A model generated the notes under the pieces. The model did not search any database. It worked only from the letters and a program-made list of their open reading frames with translations, and was not told where the DNA came from. Both the position numbers and the translations under genes were made by a program. From Liquorilactobacillus capillatus DSM 19910 (GTDB taxonomy: Bacteria; Bacillota; Bacilli; Lactobacillales; Lactobacillaceae), in assembly GCF_001434915.1 (NCBI RefSeq), contig NZ_AZEF01000008.1, forward strand, positions 1 to 64,000: 64,000 nt of DNA. Reading direction: 5' to 3'. Below, in pieces: positions 1 to 8,536 of this stretch. Within the stretch, counting starts at the first letter, position 1. Every line of letters starts with the position of its first letter.

Positions 1-42
1 ATCTGTCATTAGTAATAGAGAAATCTATTACCAACAACAGAT
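1..42. other. Two-part inverted repeat at the window edge
   Basis: Bases 1-6 (ATCTGT) pair with 37-42 (ACAGAT), and inside them GTAATAGA (12-19) pairs with TCTATTAC (24-31) around a GAAA tetraloop. There is no T-tract on either side, so it does not look like a plain terminator. The element may extend off the left edge. Its role is unknown. Confidence 0.4.
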
Positions 43-322
43 ATTGTAGAACCGTTAAAAGTAAAATTTTAACTTAGTCTTTTATTGTCTGTAGCTAAAC
101 ATACTTGCTAAGCTGCGATGGAACTACAATGTTTATCGTGAAGATCACTTATAAAAAAGCATGATTATTTAATGCTATATAAGACACGATTATGGTTGAT
201 AATAATTTAAAAAGCATGAAATGATTCATATAAAATGAATAATCGTCGCTAAAAAAACTGTTTGTAACTTAAGAAATAAAAATGTAATATTGCCGCTAGA
301 AAAGGCAATTATAAAATTATTT
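43..322. other. A+T-rich non-coding stretch
   Basis: No convincing open reading frame, RNA gene or repeat is visible between the edge hairpin and the control region of the downstream hydrolase gene. It probably holds the distal part of that gene's upstream region. Confidence 0.5.
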
Positions 323-339
323 TGTAAATATAATGTAAT
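323..339 (+). promoter_or_regulatory. WalR-type operator (TGTAAA-N5-TGTAAT)
   Basis: Two hexamers TGTAAA (323-328) and TGTAAT (334-339) are separated by exactly 5 bp. This fits the known WalR (YycF) consensus TGTWAH-N5-TGTWAH. It sits directly upstream of the -35 of a gene for a secreted NlpC/P60 peptidoglycan hydrolase, the typical WalRK target class. The binding is inferred from sequence only. Confidence 0.6.
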
Positions 340-341
340 GA

Positions 342-370
342 TTAAAGACCCTAGTTAATGCTAATATTAT
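342..370 (+). promoter_or_regulatory. Putative promoter of the NlpC/P60 gene
   Basis: A weak -35 TTAAAG (342-347) lies 17 bp from a -10 TATTAT (365-370). The poor -35, abutting the WalR-type box at 323-339, is what an activator-dependent promoter would show. Confidence 0.45.
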
Positions 371-426
371 AAGCGTGGTTATTTAAAAAAATATTAATAA
401 ATTAACGATCGGTAGAGGTGTGTATC

Positions 427-1635
427 ATGGGGAAAAACAATTTGGTGAAGGTTACAACTGCAATTGCAGCTGCACTAGTTATTTTTGGCTTAAAGACAAG
501 TGTGTCTGCATCAGATACGGCTAGTAAAATTAGTGATGTCAATAAAAAAATAACACAAACGCAATCATTGGTTTCGGAAAATCAGTCGAAGTTAGCAAAG
601 CTGCAGGAAAAGCAAACAGCTGATGCACAGGAGATTCAGACGTTAACTAAAAATATTGACGCACGCAAGGCACGTTTAGCTAAGCAGGCACAGTCAGCAC
701 AAGTCAATGATGCAGGGTCAATTATTCAGTTTGTAACTGATTCAAACAGTTTCAGTGATGCAGTAGGTAGAGTAGCAACCGTTGCAACTATGGTACATGC
801 TAATAATCAAACATTATCAGATCAGAAGAAAGATAAGTTACAGGTGGCAGCTGACAAGGAGAACATTGATCTTGCAGCAACCCAACAAAAGAAAGTAAAT
901 GATAAATTACAAGCGAATATGGCTGACCTAGCAGTTCAAAGAACAGAGCTGCAGGTTAAGAAGGCTAAAGAAGATACTGATCGAAAAAAGGCAGAGGATG
1001 CCCTTGCTGTAGCTAAGAAAGCTGCCGATATGGTAAAAACAACTAACGATTCAACTGTTGCGGCAAAAGCTGTAGCTACAGCTAACAAAGCAGCAGATGG
1101 GGTAGAAAATAAACCAGTAACGTTAAGTAATAATACGAATAGTCCGATCAATGCAAATACAAGTACAAGTAGCAATAATAAAGCACCGCAGTTAGTAAAT
1201 ACTAGCAATAGTAACAATAGTACTTCAAACAGTAACACTGCTTCCAGCAGCTCTAGTGTTCCAAGCTCAGCAAGTGTAGCTACAGGATCTGTTGTTTCCG
1301 CTGCGTTATCCTTAACTCGAATGGGAATTCCGTATGTGTGGGGGGGCGGCTCCCTTTCTGGAATGGATTGTTCAGGACTGACAGCATATGTCTATAGTAA
1401 GTTTGGTGTATCTTTACCTCATAACACAGTAGCCCAAGAAGGTTATGTTTCTTATGAATCTGTTTCGCAAGCACAACCAGGCGACTTACTTTTTTGGGGC
1501 GGAAAAGGAAGCAGCTATCATGTTGCTATCTATATTGGTGGTGGTCAATACGTCCATGCTCCTACAGAAGGTCAGAATGTTAAAGTGGGAAGTATCTCAA
1601 CCTTTACACCTTCGTTTGCAGGTCGTATAAAATAA
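427..1635 (+). CDS. Secreted NlpC/P60 peptidoglycan endopeptidase with N-terminal coiled coil
   Basis: This 402-residue protein has a signal peptide (residues 1 to about 31, ending in VSAS). A long Lys/Gln-rich coiled-coil domain of the PcsB/CwlO type follows (about 35-210), then a low-complexity Asn/Ser/Thr linker (about 215-285), then a C-terminal NlpC/P60 domain. The catalytic Cys315 lies in GMDCSGL, His365 in YHVAIYIGGG, and a third polar residue is His377. The family cleaves D-Glu/mDAP or D-iGln/Lys stem-peptide bonds during wall growth and daughter-cell separation. I chose ATG 427 rather than the in-frame GTG at 418, because the GTG overlaps the ribosome binding site AGAGGTG. A WalR-type box upstream suggests WalRK control. 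The exact orthologue (p60, PcsB or CwlO-like) is not certain. Confidence 0.88.
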   Translation: MGKNNLVKVTTAIAAALVIFGLKTSVSASDTASKISDVNKKITQTQSLVSENQSKLAKLQEKQTADAQEIQTLTKNIDARKARLAKQAQSAQVNDAGSIIQFVTDSNSFSDAVGRVATVATMVHANNQTLSDQKKDKLQVAADKENIDLAATQQKKVNDKLQANMADLAVQRTELQVKKAKEDTDRKKAEDALAVAKKAADMVKTTNDSTVAAKAVATANKAADGVENKPVTLSNNTNSPINANTSTSSNNKAPQLVNTSNSNNSTSNSNTASSSSSVPSSASVATGSVVSAALSLTRMGIPYVWGGGSLSGMDCSGLTAYVYSKFGVSLPHNTVAQEGYVSYESVSQAQPGDLLFWGGKGSSYHVAIYIGGGQYVHAPTEGQNVKVGSISTFTPSFAGRIK

Positions 1636-1671
1636 GTTGAATAAGTTTACTAATTAAATAAAAACTTTGTG

Positions 1672-1707
1672 GAGACTGGGGCAAGAGTAAGATCTTGAAC
1701 TAGTCTC
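1672..1707 (+). other. Imperfect hairpin downstream of the NlpC/P60 gene
   Basis: GAGACTGGGGCAAG pairs imperfectly with CTTGAACTAGTCTC, with two internal mismatches. No strong T-tract follows. It may be a 3' end structure ahead of the clearer terminator at 1782-1805. Confidence 0.35.
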
Positions 1708-1781
1708 TTATTAAGTTAGTTCTGATATGTACAGCCAGAAAGTTCATTTTTAAAATGGAATCTGTACTCAATTTTTACAAA

Positions 1782-1805
1782 TGTCCAGAATGGACACCTT
1801 TTTAG
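1782..1805 (+). terminator. Rho-independent terminator after the NlpC/P60 gene
   Basis: TGTCC pairs with GGACA around AGAAT, followed by CC and a run of five T. The stem is short but correctly placed between the hydrolase gene and gpmA. Confidence 0.55.
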
Positions 1806-1843
1806 AATAAATTTTAATAGAGCTTTTATGATGTTTTAAAATT

Positions 1844-1852
1844 TGGTATGAT
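1844..1852 (+). promoter_or_regulatory. Extended -10 promoter of gpmA
   Basis: TGG-TATGAT forms an extended -10 about 35 bp before the gpmA start. No good -35 hexamer is present. Confidence 0.4.
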
Positions 1853-1887
1853 ATGGTGTAAACCTGATAAAAAGAAGGTCGAACAAA

Positions 1888-2559
1888 TTGGTTAAATTAG
1901 TATTACTGCGCCACGGACAAAGCCAAGCTAATCAAGCTAATGCCTATACGGGGTGGACAGATTCATTGCTGACGCAAGAAGGAGAACAGCAAGCATTGAT
2001 GGCAGGGAAATTACTTGCTAAAGAAGGAATACTCTTCTCAGCAGTACATACATCAGCATTGGTGCGGGCAATAAAAACTGCCAATCTTGTTTTAGAGGCG
2101 GTTGAACAAACTGATATTCCTATTCAAAAGAGTTGGCGGCTAAATGAGCGGCATTATGGGGCCTTGCGTGGTGTTAATAAAGACTACTCACGTCGATTAT
2201 ATGGGAAACACCAAGTGGCACTCTGGCGCCGGAGCTATGCGGCGGTCCCCCCATTAATGAAGCAGCCAGATTATGAACGACGCTACGCTGCTTTCCCAGA
2301 GAGCATACTTCCCTTAGGCGAAAGCCTGAAAATGGCTTCAAATAGAATTATTCCTTATTGGCTTGATCAGATTGCTCCGCAGTTATTACATGATAAAAAC
2401 CAGTTAATTGTTGCACACGGTAGTACGCTCCGCGCATTGATCAAGTATATTGAAGAAATAAGTGATGCAAAAATCGATGGTGTGGAAGTTGAAAATGCAG
2501 AACCGATTGTCTATGATTTAGACAACAAGCTAAAAGTTATAGCTAAGAAAAAGCTCTAA
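1888..2559 (+). CDS. gpmA: 2,3-bisphosphoglycerate-dependent phosphoglycerate mutase
   Basis: This enzyme interconverts 3- and 2-phosphoglycerate in cytosolic glycolysis through a phosphohistidine. The 223-residue protein opens with LLRHGQS, where His9 is the phospho-acceptor. Other family residues are Glu87 in LNERHYG and His177 in VAHGSTLR. RHGQS is a small variant of the common RHGES. The start is TTG with GAAGG upstream. It stands alone, between a terminator and a long inverted repeat shared with the convergent pepC. The length is close to the usual 225-250 residues. Many lactobacilli carry several paralogues, so it may not be the only mutase. Confidence 0.9.
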   Translation: MVKLVLLRHGQSQANQANAYTGWTDSLLTQEGEQQALMAGKLLAKEGILFSAVHTSALVRAIKTANLVLEAVEQTDIPIQKSWRLNERHYGALRGVNKDYSRRLYGKHQVALWRRSYAAVPPLMKQPDYERRYAAFPESILPLGESLKMASNRIIPYWLDQIAPQLLHDKNQLIVAHGSTLRALIKYIEEISDAKIDGVEVENAEPIVYDLDNKLKVIAKKKL

Positions 2560-2660
2560 GGACTTAGCAAGTTTTATAAGTTCAGAGATTTGATGATAGA
2601 CAATTAACCGAAGTTGGAGTTTATTAATAGCCAGTAAGAGCTATTTATCTTAAAGTTAAC

Positions 2661-2710
2661 TAATTAAAGGTGCTAAGACAAAAGTAATTTTATCTTAGCA
2701 CCTTTAATTA
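2661..2710. terminator. Bidirectional terminator between gpmA and pepC
   Basis: A perfect 18-bp stem (2661-2678 with 2693-2710) encloses a 14-nt loop between two convergent genes. The flanks are T-rich but without a long uninterrupted T-tract, so it may serve both strands imperfectly. Confidence 0.7.
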
Positions 2711-2745
2711 TATTATTATTTTAAAGTCGATTAATAAGAATTTCT

Positions 2746-4080
2746 TTAAGCTAATGAGCCCATTGGGTCCCATGGAGCAAGGGCTTTAGGTTCTTCTTGC
2801 AAGACTTTTTGTAAAGCGGCAGGAAGGTGTTTCTTATTAACAACAACTTGATAACAGAATTCATTCATCCAATCATTGCTCATCACGAAGAAGCCGTTGG
2901 TACCAACTTTCTTACCCCATGAATTTTCTACTTTCCACTTCTTAGGTTGATTATCGATAAGGTCGACGCCAGTTAGAACCATTGCATGTGTCATTAAGCT
3001 TTCACCATAATCAAGTCGTTCTGCTTTAGTCATGTGGAAGTCAATATCAAATAATTCATCCTTATGGTAAAGGGCAGTGTCCATTATCCCTTTCTGACGA
3101 TCTGATTCTTGACCAACATCACAACCAAACCAAACACTTTCGCCAGCTTTTAATTGCGCGATTGCAACCTGACGGAAAGTATCCATATCAACATTTAAGT
3201 GGCGAACTTTACGCCCACCGATAACATTACCGAGCATATCGACCGTGTACATGTGGTTGTAAGGCTTGTCTTCTGTTGGACCATTAATGATTGAAACGTA
3301 GTCATCTAGGTTCCAACCAACATATTTTTTGAAGAAGGTTTGGGGTGTTAAGCCTTGATCGAGATGATATTGTTTTTTGTTATCACGGTAAGCAAAGTCA
3401 AAGTTAACTGGCGGTTCGCCAAAACTATAAACAAGCATCCGGTAAGCACTCTCGAGCATTTCTTTTCGAGCTATATCAATTTGCTCTGTAGAAACCTTAT
3501 CCGCAACTAACTGACGAAGTTTAACAGCATCCTTACGTAATTTCAGATTAAAAGTGGTATTAAACTCGTTAGACTTAGAAGAATTGTATGTTTCAGGCAT
3601 AGCTGATTGTGGGACAACCCCATATTTTTCAATGATGGCAACGATCATGTCCCATTGACCACCATCTTGTTGAGGTGTGGTCATTAGCCAGCTGACTTTA
3701 CGATCAGAAGTCGGCAATGAAGCAGTATTGAGAACATTTTCGTAAAAATAATTTGCTTTTTCAAGTTTATCCCAGAAATAAGTATAGTTTTGGGATAATT
3801 CAAAGTCCTTAGGAACATTGAATTTATTTTTGATATCGTGGCGCATTGTGTTCAATGCTGCAAACATCCAGCAACGACCGGATTGCTTTTGGTTAGCAAC
3901 GTCACCTGTGTCTAAGTCAATTGAAAAAACAGGATTCATTTCAACCTCAGAATGGTAATCTGCAGTAGTTGCCAAAATCCCGTTTTTAGTTACGGCCCGC
4001 TCGATTACTGCATAATCGTTACGCTTTTTCAATGAATTTTTAAATTCAGTTAGTTGGTTTGTATCAATAGCTTTAGTCAC
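2746..4080 (-). CDS. pepC: Aminopeptidase C (bleomycin-hydrolase-type cysteine peptidase)
   Basis: A cytosolic papain-fold aminopeptidase that trims peptides taken up by lactic acid bacteria. The catalytic triad is visible: Cys70 in QSGRCWMF, His in MTHAMVLTGV and Asn in VENSWG. The C-terminus (PMGSLA) is typical of PepC, where the tail projects into the active site and limits the enzyme to aminopeptidase action. The 444-residue length fits the family. In-frame starts at 4089 (GTG), 4083 (TTG) and 4080 (GTG) all exist. The GGGAG box is only 1 nt from the first, so 4083 or 4080 is more likely. It follows rpiA on the same strand with a gap of about 80 bp and may be co-transcribed. Confidence 0.92.
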   Translation of the reverse strand: MTKAIDTNQLTEFKNSLKKRNDYAVIERAVTKNGILATTADYHSEVEMNPVFSIDLDTGDVANQKQSGRCWMFAALNTMRHDIKNKFNVPKDFELSQNYTYFWDKLEKANYFYENVLNTASLPTSDRKVSWLMTTPQQDGGQWDMIVAIIEKYGVVPQSAMPETYNSSKSNEFNTTFNLKLRKDAVKLRQLVADKVSTEQIDIARKEMLESAYRMLVYSFGEPPVNFDFAYRDNKKQYHLDQGLTPQTFFKKYVGWNLDDYVSIINGPTEDKPYNHMYTVDMLGNVIGGRKVRHLNVDMDTFRQVAIAQLKAGESVWFGCDVGQESDRQKGIMDTALYHKDELFDIDFHMTKAERLDYGESLMTHAMVLTGVDLIDNQPKKWKVENSWGKKVGTNGFFVMSNDWMNEFCYQVVVNKKHLPAALQKVLQEEPKALAPWDPMGSLA

Positions 4081-4159
4081 CAAGGTCACTCTCCCTTTTT
4101 AGAATAATAATATTATATGCTAAATAAGGTTGTGCGTAAACTGAATTTTAAAAGGAGAA

Positions 4160-4843
4160 CTAGCGGGCTGTTAAAACTTTAGGACCTTCAGGATAACCGA
4201 CAATAACAGTATTGACCATATCTAAAAAAAGTCCGTGTTCAACAACACCAACTTGGTTGGATAAATCGGCTGCTAAAGTGTGTGGATGTTCGATTTCTTT
4301 TAAATGAAGATCAATTATTAGATTGTTAGAATCTGTATACTTTAACTGACCAGTATTATCTAAACGAAAGGTTGGGGCATAGCCTTTTTTAGCAAATTTA
4401 GAGAATAATTTTTTACTGCCGTAAGGGATGACTTCCACTGGTAAAGGAAATGATCCAAGTCTTTCAGAAAGCTTACTTTGGTCAACGATCCAAAGATTAC
4501 GACGTGAATTTACAGCTACGATCTTTTCAAAGAGAAGAGCAGCTCCACCACCTTTGATCCCTTGAAAATCACGGCTGATTTCATCTGCACCGTCAATCGT
4601 TAAGTCGATTTTTGCAACTTCATCAACAGATTTGAGTGGGATATTCAAGGCGTTAGCTTGTTCAGCGGTAGCGTTTGAAGTTACGACCCCAGTGATACTT
4701 AAATGTTCATTTTTAATTCGCCTAGCTAAAGCATCAACCATAAATTTAACGGTCGAACCCGTTCCGAGCCCAACGGTCATACCGTCTTTGACCCATTTAG
4801 ATGCCTCTTCACCGACTAATTTTTTTAATTCATTTTGATCCAT
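4160..4843 (-). CDS. rpiA: Ribose-5-phosphate isomerase A
   Basis: It interconverts ribose 5-phosphate and ribulose 5-phosphate in the non-oxidative pentose phosphate pathway, feeding nucleotide synthesis. The 227-residue protein shows the RpiA motifs GLGTGST (phosphate loop, near residue 26), DGADE (catalytic Asp/Glu region) and [11 protein letters not shown]. It starts with ATG 12 bp after the acetyltransferase gene and probably shares its transcript. Family length is 220-235 residues. Confidence 0.95.
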   Translation of the reverse strand: MDQNELKKLVGEEASKWVKDGMTVGLGTGSTVKFMVDALARRIKNEHLSITGVVTSNATAEQANALNIPLKSVDEVAKIDLTIDGADEISRDFQGIKGGGAALLFEKIVAVNSRRNLWIVDQSKLSERLGSFPLPVEVIPYGSKKLFSKFAKKGYAPTFRLDNTGQLKYTDSNNLIIDLHLKEIEHPHTLAADLSNQVGVVEHGLFLDMVNTVIVGYPEGPKVLTAR

Positions 4844-4855
4844 TCCTAATCACCT

Positions 4856-5152
4856 TCATGCATCATTGTTTTCAGGGGCTAAGATATCATTATATTCAGG
4901 ATAATGTTCAAAAAAACTACGTGTAAAAGGGCAAAGTGGTAAAACCTTTAGCCCTTTAGCCCGAACTTGCTGCAAAAAGTCAGCTGTAATTTTACCAGCT
5001 AAACCACGACCACGGTATTTAGGTGGAACCAGTGTATGTTCAACAACATAGACCTGATCGTTATCAATTAGTTTAAAGCCAATATGTGCGTACGGTTTAG
5101 TATCTGTTTCGTTATAATAATTAAATGAATTACTTGTCCATTCAGAACGCAT
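4856..5152 (-). CDS. Small GNAT-fold N-acetyltransferase (YjdJ/NATD1 type)
   Basis: This 98-residue protein has the acetyl-CoA pyrophosphate-binding signature YRGRGLAGKI (near residues 44-53). A C-terminal PLCPFTRSFFEHYPEY segment marks the small NATD1/YjdJ-like subfamily (Acetyltransf_CG). The substrate is unknown. It is the first gene of a minus-strand run with rpiA and possibly pepC, and is divergent from dut across about 125 bp. The start is ATG with GAGGTGA upstream. Confidence 0.82.
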   Translation of the reverse strand: MRSEWTSNSFNYYNETDTKPYAHIGFKLIDNDQVYVVEHTLVPPKYRGRGLAGKITADFLQQVRAKGLKVLPLCPFTRSFFEHYPEYNDILAPENNDA

Positions 5153-5278
5153 TTTATCACCTCATTTTTGACTAAATTATAGCATAGCCGAGGTTTATTC
5201 GATAGTTTCAGGTATATCTGGAAGGATTTTGATGTTAGAATTATAATATTAGTAATTAGAGAAATGAGAGTGGTAGTT

Positions 5279-5815
5279 GTGAGTCGAGGATTTGAAGTAG
5301 TCACTAAGTATCGGGATAAGCAGATCAGCCTTCCTAAAAGAGCAACCCAAAGAGCTGCAGGATACGATTTTTGTGCGGCAGAAGATTTTAAGTTACCAAG
5401 TATCTGGAAGATGAATTTTATTAAAATACTCTGGAATATTTACCGACATAAAGAATTGACAGAGGGAGATTATACTAAGGCGCAAAAAGAACTAAAGCCT
5501 TTGTTAGTGCCGACAGGGATTAAGGCATATATGCAACCAGATGAATTTTTATTGTTAGCAAATCGTTCAAGTAATCCCTTAAAACGCAAGCTGGTATTAC
5601 CAAATGGTGTAGGGGTGGTTGATGCTGATTATTACAACAATGAGGGTAATGAAGGCGAGATTTTTTTCCAACTTTTGAACTTCGGCGTAAAAGATTTGAC
5701 TATCAAGAGGGGCGAGCGCATAGGACAAGGGATATTTATCCCTTTTCTGCTGGCTGAAAACGAGAATAAGCCGCAGATGCAACGTCAAGGTGGGTTTGGC
5801 TCATCTGGAAAATAA
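5279..5815 (+). CDS. dut: dUTP diphosphatase
   Basis: It hydrolyses dUTP to dUMP, keeping uracil out of DNA and feeding thymidylate synthesis. All five trimeric dUTPase motifs are present: AGYDFCAAED, NRSSNP, GVGVVDADYYNN, GERIGQGIF and the C-terminal RQGGFGSSGK arm. A segment of about 50 residues between motifs 1 and 2, rich in Lys and Trp, resembles the insert seen in lactobacillus and phage-like dUTPases. The GTG at 5279 gives MSRGFEVV, which fits the family N-terminus and leaves GAGAGTGG upstream. The ATG at 5264 would add five residues. It precedes radA. Confidence 0.9.
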   Translation: MSRGFEVVTKYRDKQISLPKRATQRAAGYDFCAAEDFKLPSIWKMNFIKILWNIYRHKELTEGDYTKAQKELKPLLVPTGIKAYMQPDEFLLLANRSSNPLKRKLVLPNGVGVVDADYYNNEGNEGEIFFQLLNFGVKDLTIKRGERIGQGIFIPFLLAENENKPQMQRQGGFGSSGK

Positions 5816-5860
5816 AATTTTTTAAAGAATTTTACTGTTTGTAGAATATTTAACAACCTG

Positions 5861-5869
5861 TGCTACTAT
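5861..5869 (+). promoter_or_regulatory. Extended -10 promoter of radA
   Basis: TGC-TACTAT lies 39 bp before the radA start, with a loose -35 TTGTAG (5839-5844) at 19 bp spacing. A separate radA promoter is plausible. Confidence 0.4.
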
Positions 5870-5907
5870 CAACAGTAGATAAGCTGTACCTGAAAGGAGA
5901 ATGAGGT

Positions 5908-7278
5908 TTGGCAAAAGTTAAAACACAATACGTCTGTCAAAATTGCGGCTATTCTTCTCCGCGTTATTTAGGACGCTGTCCCAACTGCGGTGCATGGAAC
6001 AGTTTAACGGAGGAACTTGAGAAACCACAAACAGCTAAAAAAGCAGCGCGTGTGAGTTTTGATGGAGCACGCGTTAAACCGCAATTATTAGATAGTGTTA
6101 ATACTGAAGAAAGTCCACGGGTTAAGACAAGACTCAATGAATTAAATCGGGTTTTGGGTGGCGGAGTTGTCCCCGGTTCATTAGTACTGATAGGTGGTGA
6201 CCCAGGAATCGGGAAATCTACACTTCTTTTACAAGTTTCAGGGCAACTCGCAGCCACTGGTGAGAAAGTACTGTATGTTTCTGGTGAAGAAAGTGCAATT
6301 CAGATCAAGCTCCGGGCAGAGCGGCTTAATGTGGGTGGGAGAAATTTTTATTTGTACCCTGAAACGGATATGGCAAGTATCCATCAGTATATTGATAAGA
6401 TGAAACCTGCTTTTGTTGTAATCGATTCAGTTCAAACAATGCAAGAAGCTGACATGTCTTCAGCGATTGGCAGTGTCTCACAAATTAGAGAAGTTACGGC
6501 AGAGCTCTTGCAAATTGCTAAGACAAACGGAGTTTCGATTTTTATCGTGGGGCATGTGACTAAAGGTGGAGCAATTGCTGGACCTAAAATTTTAGAGCAT
6601 ATGGTCGATACTGTGCTTTATTTTGAGGGAGATCTGCACCATACTTATCGGATTTTGCGCGCTGTTAAAAATCGGTTTGGTTCCACAAATGAAATCGGGA
6701 TTTTTGAGATGAAAGAAAACGGCTTAGCAGAGGTCGCTAATCCATCTGAAATTTTTTTAGAAGAACGGTTAAGAGGAGCAACTGGGTCAGCTATTGTCGT
6801 TTCACTTGAAGGAACGAGGCCGATCCTAGTTGAAGTACAGGCGTTAGTCACGCCAACTGCATTCGGCAATGCTAAAAGAACAACAACTGGGTTGGATCAT
6901 AATCGTGTTTCATTAATCATGGCTGTCCTAGAGAAAAGGACAGGGCTCTTGTTACAGAATCAGGATGCATATTTGAAAGCTGCTGGCGGGGTCAAGCTAA
7001 ATGAACCTGCGATTGATTTAGCAGTGGCAATTAGTATTGCTTCTAGTTATCGCGATCTTGAAACACCACCTTCTGATTGCTTTATTGGTGAATTAGGACT
7101 GACCGGTGAGATTAGGCGTGTCAATCGCATAGAACAGCGTGTAGCAGAGGCGGCTAAACTTGGATTTAAGCGGGTTATGGTACCTAAAAATAATTTGACG
7201 GGCTGGACACTGCCTAGTCAGATTGAGGTTGTCGGTGTCGCTACTTTAAGCGAAGCTTTACGGATCGTCTTTAAGTAA
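5908..7278 (+). CDS. radA: DNA repair protein RadA (Sms)
   Basis: A RecA-like hexameric ATPase that drives branch migration of recombination intermediates. The 456-residue protein has an N-terminal zinc finger (Cys10, Cys13, Cys24, Cys27), Walker [11 protein letters not shown] (96-105), the RadA-specific KNRFG motif near residue 253, and a C-terminal Lon-like domain. The TTG start is preceded by AAAGGAGA at 7 bp. The order radA-yacL-gltX is conserved in Firmicutes. In B. subtilis ispD and ispF lie between yacL and gltX; they are absent here. Confidence 0.97.
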   Translation: MAKVKTQYVCQNCGYSSPRYLGRCPNCGAWNSLTEELEKPQTAKKAARVSFDGARVKPQLLDSVNTEESPRVKTRLNELNRVLGGGVVPGSLVLIGGDPGIGKSTLLLQVSGQLAATGEKVLYVSGEESAIQIKLRAERLNVGGRNFYLYPETDMASIHQYIDKMKPAFVVIDSVQTMQEADMSSAIGSVSQIREVTAELLQIAKTNGVSIFIVGHVTKGGAIAGPKILEHMVDTVLYFEGDLHHTYRILRAVKNRFGSTNEIGIFEMKENGLAEVANPSEIFLEERLRGATGSAIVVSLEGTRPILVEVQALVTPTAFGNAKRTTTGLDHNRVSLIMAVLEKRTGLLLQNQDAYLKAAGGVKLNEPAIDLAVAISIASSYRDLETPPSDCFIGELGLTGEIRRVNRIEQRVAEAAKLGFKRVMVPKNNLTGWTLPSQIEVVGVATLSEALRIVFK

Positions 7279-7298
7279 GCAAGGAAGGGAGAAATTTG

Positions 7299-8420
7299 AT
7301 GCGTAGAAAAATGATACAACTTGTACTAACAATCTTAGGCATTGGTGCGGGGTATAGTTTTATGCCATTCTTATGGTTGCTAGTTGGTTTAGAGGGAAAT
7401 CTTTGGATCAACAATTTTATAACTAACATAATTATCGGGGTAATAGTATTATTCGTGGTCTCGTTGTTTATCACGGATCCCCTGGAAAAATTTATCCAGC
7501 GAATGGAAAATCGCTTGGTGCATCAGAGCCCTGATGTTATTATTTCGACGAGTTTATCAGTTGTTGTAGGGTTAATTATCGCGGCATTGATCTCTACTTT
7601 ATTTTCGCATTCGCAATTATTTATTTTAAATACGATCATCCCGATAGTTTTAATGGTTATTTTAGGTTATTTAGGTTTCATCGTGGGCAAGAGTCATTTA
7701 GTTGATTTTAAAAAGTTGTTTTTTGCACGCCGAAAGGCTGAAAAACAACAAAATAATGATAATGCTAATGTTTTGGACCGTAAAATAGGTGACAATTTTC
7801 ATAAAGCTAAACTATTGGATACTAATATCTTGATCGATGGCAGAATTTATGACTTAGTAAAGACAGGATTTATTGAGGGGACATTGATAGTTCCAAATTT
7901 TGTTTTATATGAACTTCAGTACATTGCGGATTCAGCTGATAGTATCAAACGGGTTCGTGGGCGTCGTGGTTTAGATATTTTAAACAAATTACGTGAAGAA
8001 AAAAAGGTTCCGGTTGAAATGTATGAAGGTGATTTTGACGATATCCAAGAGGTTGACAGTAAGCTAATCAAATTAGCTAAACTACTGGATGCTGTTATTA
8101 TGACTAATGATTATAATTTAAATAAAGTAAGTGAATTTCAAAATGTTCAAGTTTTAAACGTAAATGCACTAGCTAAAGCGTTGAAACCGCGTGTAGTTCC
8201 GGGTGAACGAATGACGGTAACAGTTATTAAAAACGGGACTGAGCGGCAGCAGGGGGTGGCTTACCTTGATGATGGGACAATGATTGTTGTTGAAGATGGA
8301 CGCTATTACATTAATAAACCGCTTGAGGTCGTTGTAACAAGTGCTCTTCAGACAGATGCAGGTAGAATGATTTTTGCTAAACCGGCTCATTCAGGTCGAG
8401 AGCTCAAAGAAAAGAATTAA
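7299..8420 (+). CDS. yacL: PIN/TRAM-domain membrane protein YacL
   Basis: This 373-residue protein has four hydrophobic helices in the first 125 residues, then a PIN nuclease-like domain (KLLDTNILIDGRI, with further acidic residues such as MTNDYNLN), then a C-terminal TRAM domain of about 65 residues. PIN domains act as metal-dependent ribonucleases and TRAM domains bind RNA, so a membrane-tethered RNA function is inferred. The true activity is not established. ATG 7299 is 8 bp after GGAAGGGA. A TTG at 7296 is also in frame. Confidence 0.9.
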   Translation: MRRKMIQLVLTILGIGAGYSFMPFLWLLVGLEGNLWINNFITNIIIGVIVLFVVSLFITDPLEKFIQRMENRLVHQSPDVIISTSLSVVVGLIIAALISTLFSHSQLFILNTIIPIVLMVILGYLGFIVGKSHLVDFKKLFFARRKAEKQQNNDNANVLDRKIGDNFHKAKLLDTNILIDGRIYDLVKTGFIEGTLIVPNFVLYELQYIADSADSIKRVRGRRGLDILNKLREEKKVPVEMYEGDFDDIQEVDSKLIKLAKLLDAVIMTNDYNLNKVSEFQNVQVLNVNALAKALKPRVVPGERMTVTVIKNGTERQQGVAYLDDGTMIVVEDGRYYINKPLEVVVTSALQTDAGRMIFAKPAHSGRELKEKN

Positions 8421-8536
8421 CTAAGAATATATTCGCAGAGAGTTTATTTTTTTATTTTTTCATTGTAAAATTATGAAGTGTAGCCTACTGTTTTTAGTCA
8501 GTAGATTAATCTGAAAAGAAAGAAGAGACATTCGAT

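Noticed and set aside
936-1238. Minus-strand open frame across the hydrolase linker
   Set aside because: It is a shadow of the low-complexity Asn/Ser/Thr and coiled-coil coding region on the plus strand, with no start signals of its own.
8484-8508. Short inverted repeat CTACTG/CAGTAG before gltX
   Set aside because: The stem is only 6 bp with a T-rich loop and no T-tract after it. It is too weak to call a terminator or leader element.
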